From an uncultured Bacteroidales bacterium (GTDB taxonomy: Bacteria > Bacteroidota > Bacteroidia > Bacteroidales > UBA932): a DNA stretch of 64,000 nt. The translations under genes were made by a program, and so were the position numbers. The stretch lies in contig CALVDL010000004.1 in the NCBI GenBank assembly GCA_944326305.1, forward strand, positions 62,001 to 126,000. Reading direction: 5' to 3'. Shown one piece after another: positions 38,077 to 46,732 of the stretch. The first letter of the stretch is position 1. The number at the start of each line of letters is the position of its first letter. The notes below the pieces were generated by a model. It saw nothing but the letters and a program-made list of their open reading frames with translations, was not told the DNA's origin and made no database searches.

Positions 38077-39210
38077 CTACCTGCGGGAGACCTTGCCGTC
38101 ATCTATTTTTACGACAAAGGCCCCCGGGAATTTCTTTGACACGGACTTCAGCTCCGACCTCACATCCTGCTCCGAGGCGGATACACATATAATATATTTA
38201 TACAGCTCCCCGTCATGGACAATGACAGGGGTATATCCCTTGAAAGACTTGTCCGATGCCGGAATCTCCCTGCTTCCGGCCATTATCTGGATACCGTATC
38301 TGATGTCCATGGCGGACATTCCGGCTATCGTAGCCTTGTTCTGCGCCGTAGCACTCCCCTGGACAAGGCCGGCAGTGGAGTAGTCTATGCTGTTGTCATA
38401 TTTTGTCTTGAATTTACGGAAGGCGTTGAACAGGCGGTCGGCTATCTGCGAACGGCCCTTCTCGGAGGTCAGCACTTTCAGGTCAGCACTGTTCGATATG
38501 AAGCCAAGCTCAAGCAGTACCGCCGGCATGGCTGTCTTCCAGAGCACATAGAAAGAATCCTGTGAAATCCCCCGGTTCCTGGTGATCGGCCCTCCCTCCA
38601 GAGCCTGGACCACCTCCCCCGCAAACAGCAGGCTCTGTTCATAGTATGCATTCTGCATCAGGCTGAAAAAAATAAAGGACTCAGGGTCGTTGGGGTCGAA
38701 GCCCTGGTATTTGGTCGTGTAGTCATCCTCGAGAAGTATCACGGAGTTCTCCCGCCGGCACAGGTCCATATTGCCCTTGAAAAGGTCGCTGTCCTTTCCG
38801 CTGGAGCGGCCGAAAATATGTGAGGAGAAACCTCCCGGGGAGGAACTTTGATTTGAATTTATATGGACCGATATGAAAAGGTCGGCGTTGTTCCTGTTGG
38901 CGATGTCGGCCCTTTCATTGAGGGTCAGGTACCTGTCTGTCAGACGCGTGTAATACACCTTGACTTCGGGGTATTCGGCCTTGATCTTCTGGCCCAGCAG
39001 CTTGGCAATGGAAAGGGTCAGGTTCTTCTCGTATGTCCGTCCGTCCTTGCTCACGCATCCGGCGTCCTTGCCCCCGTGCCCGGCGTCGATGACCACTGTC
39101 CCGAGTCTGGGCCTGGCAGAACTCCCGGTCTGCGCATCGGAATCAGAGATACCGGCAGAAACAAGCAGTGCAGCCGCACAAAATGCGGCACGGATATATT
39201 TTAAAAGCAT
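38077..39210 (-). CDS. N-acetylmuramoyl-L-alanine amidase (AmiC-type) with SPOR-like C-terminus
   Basis: I start at ATG 39210 (377 residues): MLLKYIRAAFCAAALLVSAG is a signal peptide, and longer readings run into the divergent lptD start. It is a zinc amidase that cuts the bond between muramic acid and the stem peptide, typically for cell separation. Zinc ligands: His45 in IDAGHGGKDAG, Glu61 in TYEKNLTL and His116 in ISVHINSN. The catalytic Glu is in VLLELGFISN. Residues about 300-372 resemble a SPOR domain (YGIQIMAGS and ELKSVSKKFPGAFVVKIDDG), which would target septal peptidoglycan. It is divergent from lptD. Confidence 0.9.
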   Translation of the reverse strand: MLLKYIRAAFCAAALLVSAGISDSDAQTGSSARPRLGTVVIDAGHGGKDAGCVSKDGRTYEKNLTLSIAKLLGQKIKAEYPEVKVYYTRLTDRYLTLNERADIANRNNADLFISVHINSNQSSSPGGFSSHIFGRSSGKDSDLFKGNMDLCRRENSVILLEDDYTTKYQGFDPNDPESFIFFSLMQNAYYEQSLLFAGEVVQALEGGPITRNRGISQDSFYVLWKTAMPAVLLELGFISNSADLKVLTSEKGRSQIADRLFNAFRKFKTKYDNSIDYSTAGLVQGSATAQNKATIAGMSAMDIRYGIQIMAGSREIPASDKSFKGYTPVIVHDGELYKYIICVSASEQDVRSELKSVSKKFPGAFVVKIDDGKVSRR

Positions 39211-39227
39211 AATTGACAGTCCCTGTT

Positions 39228-39257
39228 TTGCAATTTTTGAAATATGTATTACTTTTG
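39228..39257 (+). promoter_or_regulatory. Bacteroidota-type promoter of lptD
   Basis: The -33 box TTG (39228-39230) and the -7 box TACTTTTG (39250-39257) are separated by 19 bases. The predicted start lies only about 10 bases before the ATG at 39272, a very short leader. A minus-strand TATTTTTG at 39265-39272 may serve the divergent amidase gene. Confidence 0.55.
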
Positions 39258-39271
39258 CATCTTGCAAAAAT

Positions 39272-42034
39272 ATGAAAAATTTGCGTAATAAGCATATATC
39301 GATAGGTAAGCTGATATTCGGGACGATTCTGTTCTTGACTATCAGCTCATTCAGTGTCTCTCCACAGGACGAGAGGCGGTCCAGGCGCAACAGGATGAGA
39401 AACAACGCCCGGATCGAGCAGACCGTCAAGGACACCGTGCAGCTGTCTGATTCTGCCATTGCCGTCAGGGATTCCATAGCATTCGCCGATTCCGTCTCAC
39501 GTGCCGACTCGATAGAGCTGCAGAGCAAGAGCTCGATTGAAAGGCCAGTGTTCTCCACGGCAAAGGATTCCATCATCGAGGATTTCACCGACGGGAAAAG
39601 GATGATCTACTACTACGGAGACGTTTCCGTTACCTACGGAAACATGAAGCTATCGGCAGACTACATGGAATATGACGTGCAGACCAGGACAGTGTTTGCA
39701 AGGGGTACCAAGGACACCACGGGCACGGTAAAGGGGCTGCCTAAAATGGAGGACAACGGCAAGACTTATGAAATGGAGGAGGTCCGGTACAATTTCGACA
39801 CGCGCAAAGCCCGGATAACCAATATGATAACCCAGGAGCAGGAAGGTATCCTGCACGGGAAGAACATCAAGATGATGCCCGACCAGTCCATCAACATCAC
39901 CAACGGGAAATATACCGTCTGCGACTGCGAGCATCCCCACTACTACCTGCACCTGTCCGCGGCGAAAGTGATGACCAAGCCGTCGCAGAAGACCGTGTTC
40001 GGTCCTGCCTGGCCGGTGGTCGAGGATGTCCCGATGTTCCCCATCGTACTGCCGTTCGGCTTCATCCCCAAGCGTCCCGACAGGGCGACAGGCCTCCTGA
40101 TGCCTACTTTCGGAGAGGAAAGCGCCCGAGGGTTCTACCTGAGGGACCTGGGAATGTATTTCGTACTGGGCGACTATTTCGATGTTTCTGTCACCGGGGA
40201 CATCTATACGCTGGGGTCGTGGGCCGTGGACCTGAACTCCCGGTACAAAGTCAACTACAAGTTCAACGGTAACCTCTCCATTACATATTCGAATGACCAG
40301 ACAGGAGAAAAAGGGAGTACGGACTTTTTCCAGACAAGGAACTTCGGTGTACGGTGGAGCCACTCCCAGGACTCCAAGGCACGTCCGGGAACTACATTCA
40401 GCGCATCAGTGAACTTTTCCAGCCCGTCGAACAGCAGGTACAACTCCACATCAGTCGAAGAGGCCCTACAGAACCAGATATCATCTTCAATATCATACTC
40501 CAAGAACTGGAACGGGAAGATGAACCTCTCCATAAACGCCCTGCACAGCCAGAACTCCAGGGACAGTTCGTATTCATTCACCCTGCCTAACCTTACATTC
40601 TCCGTGAGCCGTTTCTATCCTTTCAAGAGGAAGAACCGTGTAGGGAAAGAAAAATTCTACGAGGAATTCTCACTCGGCTACAGCACTACGCTGCAGAACA
40701 AGATAAACTTCAAGGCATCCGAATTCAACCAGCCGGGATTCTGGGACAAGTTCCAGAACGGTATGACGCATTCGTTCCAGATCGGGCTCCCGAACTTCTC
40801 TCTGTTGAAATACATTACCGTGACCCCGAGCATATCCTACGGAATGAACTGGTTCTTCAACAAGACCGAACGCTACTACAATGAGGAGACGGACAGTGTC
40901 GAAGAAAAGGAGGCCGGGCAGTTCGGCACATTCGGCACCACCCACAACTATTCCGGAAGCGTCTCCATGAGTACCAGGCTGTACGGTATGTTCAATTTCG
41001 GCCGGCACCGGAAGATACAGGCGATCAGGCATGTGGTCTCCCCGAGCCTTTCCTTCTCCTTCAGTCCGGAGAAGGGTACGTACTTCAACGGATGGAGGAC
41101 ACTGACATATACCGACAAGGACGGGGTGCAGCACAGCGAGGACTACAACATATATTCCGGCCAGATCTATTCACCTCCGAGCAAGGGAAAGACCGCCAGC
41201 ATGAGCATCTCTATCGGCAACAACCTTGAAGCGAAAGTCAGGGATTTGCGCGACACCACCGGAACAGGGACAAAAAAAGTGAAGCTCATTGACCAGCTCA
41301 ACCTGTCAACAGGTTATAACTTCCTTGCAGACTCACTGAATCTCAGCAATATAGGCCTTACCATGTCTACATCTGTATTCGGCAAGGTCGGTATCAGTGC
41401 AAATGCCAATTTCGACCCGTACGCAATTGATGAAAGAGGCCGGAAGATCAACAAGTTCAATGTACAGACGGAGGGATGGGCCAAACCTCTCCGCCTTACC
41501 AACGCAAGTGCCTCCCTCTCCTATTCATTTTCGGGAGAAGGAAAGATCAACGGGAATGACGGCTCCGGTTCAAGCTCGGGCGGGAGCTCTCCGGCCAGCA
41601 ACTACACAAGGGTCTACTACCATCCCGTAACCGGGGAATATATCCCTGGAGGATGGCTGTACTATATGAACCCCAATGCACCGTGGTCGGTGAATATCAA
41701 CTATTCATACAATTACAGCAGGAGCTACCAGTACTCAAACGACCACCTTATCACGAACCACCGCCATACGCAGACGCTCGGGCTCTCCGGAAACGTAAAG
41801 ATCACCCCGTCTCTGTCGATTAACCTGACGACAGGTTTCGACCTCATGGCCATGAAAATGACCACCACACAGCTCAGTGCACAATATGACCTGCACTGTT
41901 TCAACATATACGTGTCATGGGTGCCTAACGGACAATGGGAATCCTGGAGTTTCCGTATCTCGGCCAATGCGGCTGCACTTGCAGACCTGCTCAGATTCAA
42001 GAAAAGCAGCAGTTACTGGGACAATAATTACTAA
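39272..42034 (+). CDS. lptD: LPS-assembly protein LptD (OstA-like outer-membrane barrel)
   Basis: I start at ATG 39272 (920 residues), fitting the promoter just upstream; longer frames run antisense through the amidase gene. After a signal peptide (about 1-32) comes a basic stretch. An OstA/LptA-like beta-jellyroll follows (about 90-230; YYGDVSVTYGNMKLSADYME). Then comes a large C-terminal barrel of aromatic strands, starting with FIPKRPDRATGLLMPTFGEE. LptD inserts lipopolysaccharide into the outer leaflet, so the organism should make LPS or a lipooligosaccharide. A Ser/Gly-rich loop (near 765-780) interrupts the barrel. The C-terminus ends DLLRFKKSSSYWDNNY without a classic terminal Phe. Confidence 0.88.
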   Translation: MKNLRNKHISIGKLIFGTILFLTISSFSVSPQDERRSRRNRMRNNARIEQTVKDTVQLSDSAIAVRDSIAFADSVSRADSIELQSKSSIERPVFSTAKDSIIEDFTDGKRMIYYYGDVSVTYGNMKLSADYMEYDVQTRTVFARGTKDTTGTVKGLPKMEDNGKTYEMEEVRYNFDTRKARITNMITQEQEGILHGKNIKMMPDQSINITNGKYTVCDCEHPHYYLHLSAAKVMTKPSQKTVFGPAWPVVEDVPMFPIVLPFGFIPKRPDRATGLLMPTFGEESARGFYLRDLGMYFVLGDYFDVSVTGDIYTLGSWAVDLNSRYKVNYKFNGNLSITYSNDQTGEKGSTDFFQTRNFGVRWSHSQDSKARPGTTFSASVNFSSPSNSRYNSTSVEEALQNQISSSISYSKNWNGKMNLSINALHSQNSRDSSYSFTLPNLTFSVSRFYPFKRKNRVGKEKFYEEFSLGYSTTLQNKINFKASEFNQPGFWDKFQNGMTHSFQIGLPNFSLLKYITVTPSISYGMNWFFNKTERYYNEETDSVEEKEAGQFGTFGTTHNYSGSVSMSTRLYGMFNFGRHRKIQAIRHVVSPSLSFSFSPEKGTYFNGWRTLTYTDKDGVQHSEDYNIYSGQIYSPPSKGKTASMSISIGNNLEAKVRDLRDTTGTGTKKVKLIDQLNLSTGYNFLADSLNLSNIGLTMSTSVFGKVGISANANFDPYAIDERGRKINKFNVQTEGWAKPLRLTNASASLSYSFSGEGKINGNDGSGSSSGGSSPASNYTRVYYHPVTGEYIPGGWLYYMNPNAPWSVNINYSYNYSRSYQYSNDHLITNHRHTQTLGLSGNVKITPSLSINLTTGFDLMAMKMTTTQLSAQYDLHCFNIYVSWVPNGQWESWSFRISANAAALADLLRFKKSSSYWDNNY

Positions 42035-42040
42035 AGAACA

Positions 42041-42070
42041 TTGTTTTTCAGATATTTTTGCATATCTTTG
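42041..42070 (+). promoter_or_regulatory. Bacteroidota-type promoter of rho
   Basis: The -33 box TTG (42041-42043) and the -7 box TATCTTTG (42063-42070) have a 19-base spacer. This gives a leader of about 90 bases, which contains a small hairpin (GGTCA and TGACC around 42111-42127). A long leader would suit autoregulation by Rho, known in E. coli; here that is inference. Confidence 0.5.
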
Positions 42071-42165
42071 CCTTGTCTGAGCGTTTTTTACGCAGTGTTC
42101 AGGTCATCACTACTGACCAAATTCCCATTTTACAGATTCAGATATTATTTATACACTAATTAAAT

Positions 42166-44067
42166 ATGCACAAGATTTTTGAGCTGAAAGAGATGGATGA
42201 AGAGACGCTCCGCAGCATAGCGGATGAACTCGGCATCAAAGGGGCGAAAAAGAAGGACAAGGAGACTCTGATCTATGACATCATGGATAAGGAGGCTGTC
42301 ATCGACTCGCAGAAGGCACCGGAAAAGGCGGTGAAGAAACGCGGCAGGCCGCGCAAGGCGGCAGCCGATGCTGAACAGCCGCAACAGGATACAATACAGA
42401 AAAACCAGCCGGCATCACAGCCTCAGGCCGCCGACGAGGACAAGCTCCCCAAGAAACGCGGACGCAAGCCGAAATCGGCTCAGCAGGAGACTCCGGCCCC
42501 GGCGGAGAGCAAAGAGCCGCTCCAGCCGCAGCAGGAGCAGAGCCAGGGGGAGGCAAGACGCCAGATGAAACCGAAAGGCCGCAAGAAGGATGCGCAGAAC
42601 AAGCCGGAGACACAGCAGGCCCCGGAAATACAGCTGAATACGGAAAACCAGCAGAAACCTGCATCAGCGCCTAAAAACACCGAAACCCAGTCTGAAGATC
42701 ACCAGACAGAAAACCAGCCGGCCGGTCAGGCCATCCAGGCAAGCCAGCCAGTACAGAACATTCAGAACAATCAAGGCGGACAGAACAACGGACAGCCGGG
42801 ATACCAGCAGCAGGGCATGAGGCAGCAGCCTACGCTCCGTGACAGGAAAGAAAGGCTGCAGTATATGCAGAGGTCCGCACAGCAGTACCAGCCACAGAGG
42901 CAGCCAGTACAGCAGCCGCAGCAGCCGAAAATCGAATTCGACGGAGTGGTAGAGGCCACGGGGGTGCTCGAAATCATGCCGGACGGATACGGCTTCCTCA
43001 GGTCCTCCGACTACAATTACCTCAATTCTCCGGACGACATATACGTTTCCCAGGGCCAGATCAAGTCAAATGCCCTCAAGACCGGTGATACGGTGACCGG
43101 GGAGATAAGGCCGCCTAAGGAAGGGGACAAATATTTCCCTCTCGTAAGGATAAAATACATCAACGGACGCACTCCAGAATTCATAAGGGACAGAGTGCCG
43201 TTCGATTTCCTGACACCGCTTTTCCCTAATGAGAAATTCACACTGCTCGGGAACGGACACAACGACCTCTCCTGCCGTGTAGTAGACATGTTCACCCCTA
43301 TAGGCAAAGGGCAGAGGGGACTGATCGTGGCACAGCCGAAAACTGGTAAGACCATGCTCCTCAAATCCATAGCGAACGCCATAGCGGACAACCATCCTGA
43401 AGCCTACATGATCGTCCTCCTCATAGACGAGAGGCCGGAGGAGGTGACGGACATGGCCCGCAGTGTAAAGGCGGAAGTTGTGGCATCCACATTCGACGAG
43501 CCTGCGGAAAGACATGTCAAAGTGGCGAACATGGTGCTTGAAAAAGCAAAGAGGATGGTGGAGTGCGGCCATGACGTAGTGATTTTCCTTGACTCCATTA
43601 CCAGGCTTGCAAGGGCATACAACACAGTACAGCCGGCTTCCGGGAAAGTACTCTCCGGAGGTGTGGATGCAAATGCGCTCCATAAGCCGAAACGTTTCTT
43701 CGGCGCTGCCAGGAATATTGAAAATGGAGGCTCGCTCACAATCCTCGCCACAGCCCTCACCGACACAGGCTCCAAGATGGACGATGTGATCTTCGAGGAG
43801 TTCAAGGGAACGGGCAACATGGAGCTGCAGCTTGACAGGAAACTTGCCAACAAGCGCATATTCCCTGCTGTGGACGTGACACTGAGCAGCACGCGCCGCG
43901 ATGACCTGCTCTACACCCAGGAGCAGAGCAACAGGATATGGATACTGCGCAACTATCTCGCCGACATGACCTCCGTAGAAGCAATGGAATTCCTTAAGGA
44001 CCGTATGGAAAAGACATCCTCCAACGAAGAATTCCTCATAACGATGAACGGCGACAAATTGAAATGA
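42166..44067 (+). CDS. rho: Transcription termination factor Rho with long disordered insert
   Basis: A 633-residue Rho, the RNA-dependent ATPase helicase that ends transcription; E. coli Rho has 419. The Rho_N helical domain is at about 1-45. A Gln/Pro/Asn-rich, low-complexity insert fills about 48-255 and carries three basic AT-hook-like motifs: KKRGRPRK at 57-64, KKRGRKPK at 96-103 and KPKGRKK at 135-141. The RNA-binding OB fold follows (about 258-335). The ATPase core has Walker A PKTGKTM near 390 and [13 protein letters not shown]. Inserts of this kind are known in Bacteroides Rho and have been linked to phase separation. It overlaps the UDG-family gene by four bases. Confidence 0.95.
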   Translation: MHKIFELKEMDEETLRSIADELGIKGAKKKDKETLIYDIMDKEAVIDSQKAPEKAVKKRGRPRKAAADAEQPQQDTIQKNQPASQPQAADEDKLPKKRGRKPKSAQQETPAPAESKEPLQPQQEQSQGEARRQMKPKGRKKDAQNKPETQQAPEIQLNTENQQKPASAPKNTETQSEDHQTENQPAGQAIQASQPVQNIQNNQGGQNNGQPGYQQQGMRQQPTLRDRKERLQYMQRSAQQYQPQRQPVQQPQQPKIEFDGVVEATGVLEIMPDGYGFLRSSDYNYLNSPDDIYVSQGQIKSNALKTGDTVTGEIRPPKEGDKYFPLVRIKYINGRTPEFIRDRVPFDFLTPLFPNEKFTLLGNGHNDLSCRVVDMFTPIGKGQRGLIVAQPKTGKTMLLKSIANAIADNHPEAYMIVLLIDERPEEVTDMARSVKAEVVASTFDEPAERHVKVANMVLEKAKRMVECGHDVVIFLDSITRLARAYNTVQPASGKVLSGGVDANALHKPKRFFGAARNIENGGSLTILATALTDTGSKMDDVIFEEFKGTGNMELQLDRKLANKRIFPAVDVTLSSTRRDDLLYTQEQSNRIWILRNYLADMTSVEAMEFLKDRMEKTSSNEEFLITMNGDKLK

Positions 44068-44642
44068 TGTCTGAAAAACATCCTTTGGAACCTTTTCTCC
44101 CGGGCAATGCAGTGATCCTGATGCTCGGGAGTTTTCCGCCTAAAAAGGAGAAGTGGTCAATGGATTTCTTCTATCCCAACTTCATGAACGACATGTGGAG
44201 AATCATCGGGATAGTGTTCTTCGGGGACCGGGACCATTTCATCGTACCGGGAATGAAACGGTTTGACAAGGACAGGATAGCTGCATTCTGCCGTGAATCC
44301 GGCATTGCCCTGTATGATACCGCCACGGAAGTCATACGCCGGAAGGACAATGCATCCGACAAATATCTGGAGATAGTCTCCCCTACCGACATCGGCGCGC
44401 TGCTGGAAGTGCTGCCTGAATGCCGTACAATAGTGACTACAGGAGAAAAGGCCACAGACACGATATGCAGCATGTTCGGCTGCGAAAAGCCGAAAACAGG
44501 AAGCTCTGCAGGATTCAATACAGCCACAGGCATCAGTATGACTTTCTACAGAATGCCTTCATCATCGAGGGCATATCCTCTCCCGCTGGATAAAAAAGCT
44601 GAAATATACAGAAGGATGTTTGAGGAGACCGGTCTGGTATAG
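44064..44642 (+). CDS. UDG-superfamily DNA glycosylase (family 6/HDG-like)
   Basis: A 192-residue member of the uracil-DNA glycosylase superfamily that removes deaminated bases from DNA. The first motif is [11 protein letters not shown], followed by YPNFMNDMW. In it Asn42 aligns with the catalytic Asn of hypoxanthine-DNA glycosylases (pattern HPxNxFW). The second motif is [16 protein letters not shown] near 160-175, like the LPSxSPA loop of that family. The activity (hypoxanthine or uracil removal) is inferred from these motifs. Its ATG overlaps the rho stop codon (ATGA), so translation is coupled to rho. Confidence 0.8.
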   Translation: MMSEKHPLEPFLPGNAVILMLGSFPPKKEKWSMDFFYPNFMNDMWRIIGIVFFGDRDHFIVPGMKRFDKDRIAAFCRESGIALYDTATEVIRRKDNASDKYLEIVSPTDIGALLEVLPECRTIVTTGEKATDTICSMFGCEKPKTGSSAGFNTATGISMTFYRMPSSSRAYPLPLDKKAEIYRRMFEETGLV

Positions 44643-44646
44643 ACAT

Positions 44647-44687
44647 AAAAAAAATGAGCTGTCGCCGCTCACGCGGGGACCACTCAT
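44647..44687 (-). terminator. Rho-independent terminator downstream of tRNA-Cys
   Basis: On the minus strand a long imperfect hairpin (outer ATGAG/CTCAT at 44683-44687 and 44654-44658, with an inner stem around GTCCCCGCG) is followed by eight T residues. It lies about 45 bases after the tRNA. It also overlaps the region just past the UDG-family gene's stop on the plus strand. Confidence 0.7.
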
Positions 44688-44732
44688 ACTAACCACATAA
44701 TTAATAACACTAAAACTAATAACCAATAAGTG

Positions 44733-44803
44733 AGGTGCCAAGCAGAATCGAACTGCTGTGCATGGTTTTGCAGACCATTGCCTAACCACTCGGCCATAGC
44801 ACC
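44733..44803 (-). tRNA. tRNA-Cys (anticodon GCA)
   Basis: A 71-base cloverleaf on the minus strand. The acceptor stem is GGTGCTA with TGGCACC, and the discriminator base is T, as expected for cysteine. The anticodon stem ATGGT/ACCAT encloses the loop CTGCAAA, giving anticodon GCA. The T arm is AGCAG-TTCGATT-CTGCT. CCA is not encoded. A perfect two-box promoter and a terminator flank it. Confidence 0.96.
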
Positions 44804-44840
44804 TTTCTGTGTGAAAGAACTGTTCTGTGTTTTGGGACTG

Positions 44841-44870
44841 CAAAGATAATACCTTTTTATAAAAATCCAA
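44841..44870 (-). promoter_or_regulatory. Bacteroidota-type promoter of tRNA-Cys
   Basis: On the minus strand the -7 box is TATCTTTG (44841-44848) and the -33 box is TTG (44868-44870), with a 19-base spacer. A perfect 10-bp inverted repeat (GGGACTGCAA at 44834-44843 and TTGCAGTCCC at 44878-44887) brackets the promoter. Confidence 0.6.
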
Positions 44871-44897
44871 AATTTTATTGCAGTCCCACTATCGAAT

Positions 44898-46115
44898 TTA
44901 CTCTACATACAGCAGAAGCCCTTTCAGATACTCCCCTTCCGGATGGTAGATGTTCACGGAATGGTCCGCAGGCTGGTTCAGCCTGTCAAGAATCCTGACA
45001 CTCCTGCCTGTCTGTGCCGCCGCAGAAAATACCGCAAGGGCAAAAGCCTCCTTGTCCACCACCTGCGAGCAGCTGTAGGTAAAGACGAACCCTCCAGGAG
45101 CAACCTTTGATATAGCCTGCGCATTAAGCCTCTGATAGGCCCTGAGCGCATTCTTCAGTGCCCCCCTGTGCTTGGCGAAGGCCGGAGGGTCCACTATCAT
45201 CAGGTCATATTTTCCTTCAGGGACCCCTTTCAGGAAATCTATCGCATCGCAGCAGTAGCCGGTATGCATCTGCGGGTCAAAACCGTTCAGCTCGACATTC
45301 CTCGCCACCATCTCCATCGCCTTGGCTGAACTGTCCACTGAATCCACATGCACCGCCCCGCCTGCAAGGGCATAGACAGAGAATCCGCCCGTATAGCAGA
45401 ACAGGTTGAGTACCCTGCGCCCGGAAGAATACCTTTCAACCAAAGCCCTGTTCTCCCTCTGGTCAAGGAAAAACCCGGTCTTCTGCCCGGAGTTCCAGTC
45501 GACTATGAAACTGTGTCCGTTCTCCATGACGACGGTCTCGTCAGATACGAACCCGTCCTTCCGGTAGAGATACCCGTCCACAAGGTCAAGCCCCGCCTTG
45601 AAAGGCGCTGTTCCGGAACTCTTGTCATACACTGCCTTCAAGGTGCCGCCGTAGACTTCCTGCAGGGCATCGCAAATCTGTTTCCTGCTCCTGAACATGC
45701 CGGCGGAATGTGCCTGCATCACACAAACTCCGTCATAGTAGTCTACAATCAGCCCGGGAAGGTTGTCCCCCTCCCCGTGCACCAGCCGGTAGCAGTCTGT
45801 ATTCCTGCCGGGCACATTACCTTCTGAAGGCCTGGCAGCAAGACCTGCCGCAATCCGCACATCCAGTGCCCTGCGGATCATGGTCTTCCAGAAATCCGGG
45901 CTGTTCACATCCTCGTCGAAGCTCAGTACCCTCACGGCGATAGAGCCTATCTGATAATGCCCGGCCGCCATGAAAGTCCCGTCCGAAGCATAGACCCCTA
46001 CCATGTCACCCTCCGCCGGATTCCCGGCAATCTGGGCAATGGCACCTGAGAAAACCCACGGGTGGAAACGCCTCAGCGACTCTTCCCTTCCTTTTTTCAA
46101 TATTACCTTGACCAT
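44898..46115 (-). CDS. rlmI: Class I SAM-dependent rRNA cytosine methyltransferase (RlmI-like)
   Basis: A 405-residue methyltransferase of the RlmI/RlmK group, which makes 5-methylcytosine in 23S rRNA. An N-terminal PUA RNA-binding domain (about 1-75) starts VKVILKKGREESLRRFHPWV. A linking domain (about 80-195) follows. The Rossmann domain has SAM motif I VLNLFCYTGGFSVYAL near 238-253 and motif IV DPPAFAKH near 308-315. FTYSCSQ carries the catalytic-type Cys near the end. It is followed by a DEDD exonuclease and GSIII upstream on the same strand, with gaps under ten bases, an operon glnN-exonuclease-rlmI. Confidence 0.88.
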   Translation of the reverse strand: MVKVILKKGREESLRRFHPWVFSGAIAQIAGNPAEGDMVGVYASDGTFMAAGHYQIGSIAVRVLSFDEDVNSPDFWKTMIRRALDVRIAAGLAARPSEGNVPGRNTDCYRLVHGEGDNLPGLIVDYYDGVCVMQAHSAGMFRSRKQICDALQEVYGGTLKAVYDKSSGTAPFKAGLDLVDGYLYRKDGFVSDETVVMENGHSFIVDWNSGQKTGFFLDQRENRALVERYSSGRRVLNLFCYTGGFSVYALAGGAVHVDSVDSSAKAMEMVARNVELNGFDPQMHTGYCCDAIDFLKGVPEGKYDLMIVDPPAFAKHRGALKNALRAYQRLNAQAISKVAPGGFVFTYSCSQVVDKEAFALAVFSAAAQTGRSVRILDRLNQPADHSVNIYHPEGEYLKGLLLYVE

Positions 46116-46124
46116 AACGGATTC

Positions 46125-46724
46125 TTACTGTCTGTTCTGCGCAGACTGCATTAGCCTCAGGTACATCTCCCGGCATACCCACGCATCGGTGGCTGCATAT
46201 TTCGCCTGCGCCTCCGACAGCGTATCGGCCTCCCAGTTGGAAAGCTGCTGGGATTTGGAGATCTTGAAACCGAGGATGATGGCAGTCATCTTCTTGACAC
46301 TCTTGTCCCTGATTCCGAAATCCGGGACAATCTTCTGCAGGTCCACAAAGGCCCTCGGGGTGAATTCCGCGTACCTCTGCAGGCCGCGTATATCATCGTT
46401 TATGGCAGCCCCCACCTTGACTACCTTCTCGTTTGCAAGCAGGTTGCACAGCCTGCGGTGCATTCCCGTATGCTTGATACGGAAAAGATAGGCCTTTTCA
46501 GGGCCGGAAAGCTGCAGCAGGGCCACGCCGTATCGCGGCTGGTCCGGTGAGAAGCAGGGCCGCGTCTCCGTATCAAAGCCTATGATCTTCTGGCTTCTCA
46601 GATAATTGACAGCCCTGTTGAACTCCGCACCTACAGTATCTATGACATATATACGACCCGGGAAACTGGCAAGTTCCAGTTTCTCCAGGTCTTCAGCATT
46701 TATACTCTCTTTAAAATAATCCAT
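46125..46724 (-). CDS. 3'-5' exonuclease, RNase D-like (DEDD family)
   Basis: A 199-residue stand-alone DEDDy-type exonuclease domain. Exo I is IIGFDTETRP with the Asp and Glu metal ligands near 48-52. Exo II is KVGAAINDDIRGL near 100-112. Exo III is KYAATDAWVCREMYLRL near 175-192, with the second-shell residue before the final Asp. It lacks the HRDC domains of RNase D, so it may trim RNA or DNA ends as a small enzyme. It lies between glnN and the rlmI-like gene with gaps of eight and nine bases. Confidence 0.87.
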   Translation of the reverse strand: MDYFKESINAEDLEKLELASFPGRIYVIDTVGAEFNRAVNYLRSQKIIGFDTETRPCFSPDQPRYGVALLQLSGPEKAYLFRIKHTGMHRRLCNLLANEKVVKVGAAINDDIRGLQRYAEFTPRAFVDLQKIVPDFGIRDKSVKKMTAIILGFKISKSQQLSNWEADTLSEAQAKYAATDAWVCREMYLRLMQSAQNRQ

Positions 46725-46732
46725 CCAGCAAT

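Noticed and set aside
39211..39588. Longer N-terminus for the amidase, and the matching longer LptD from 38960
   Set aside because: Each would extend antisense into the other gene. Signal peptides and the lptD promoter fix the shorter starts.
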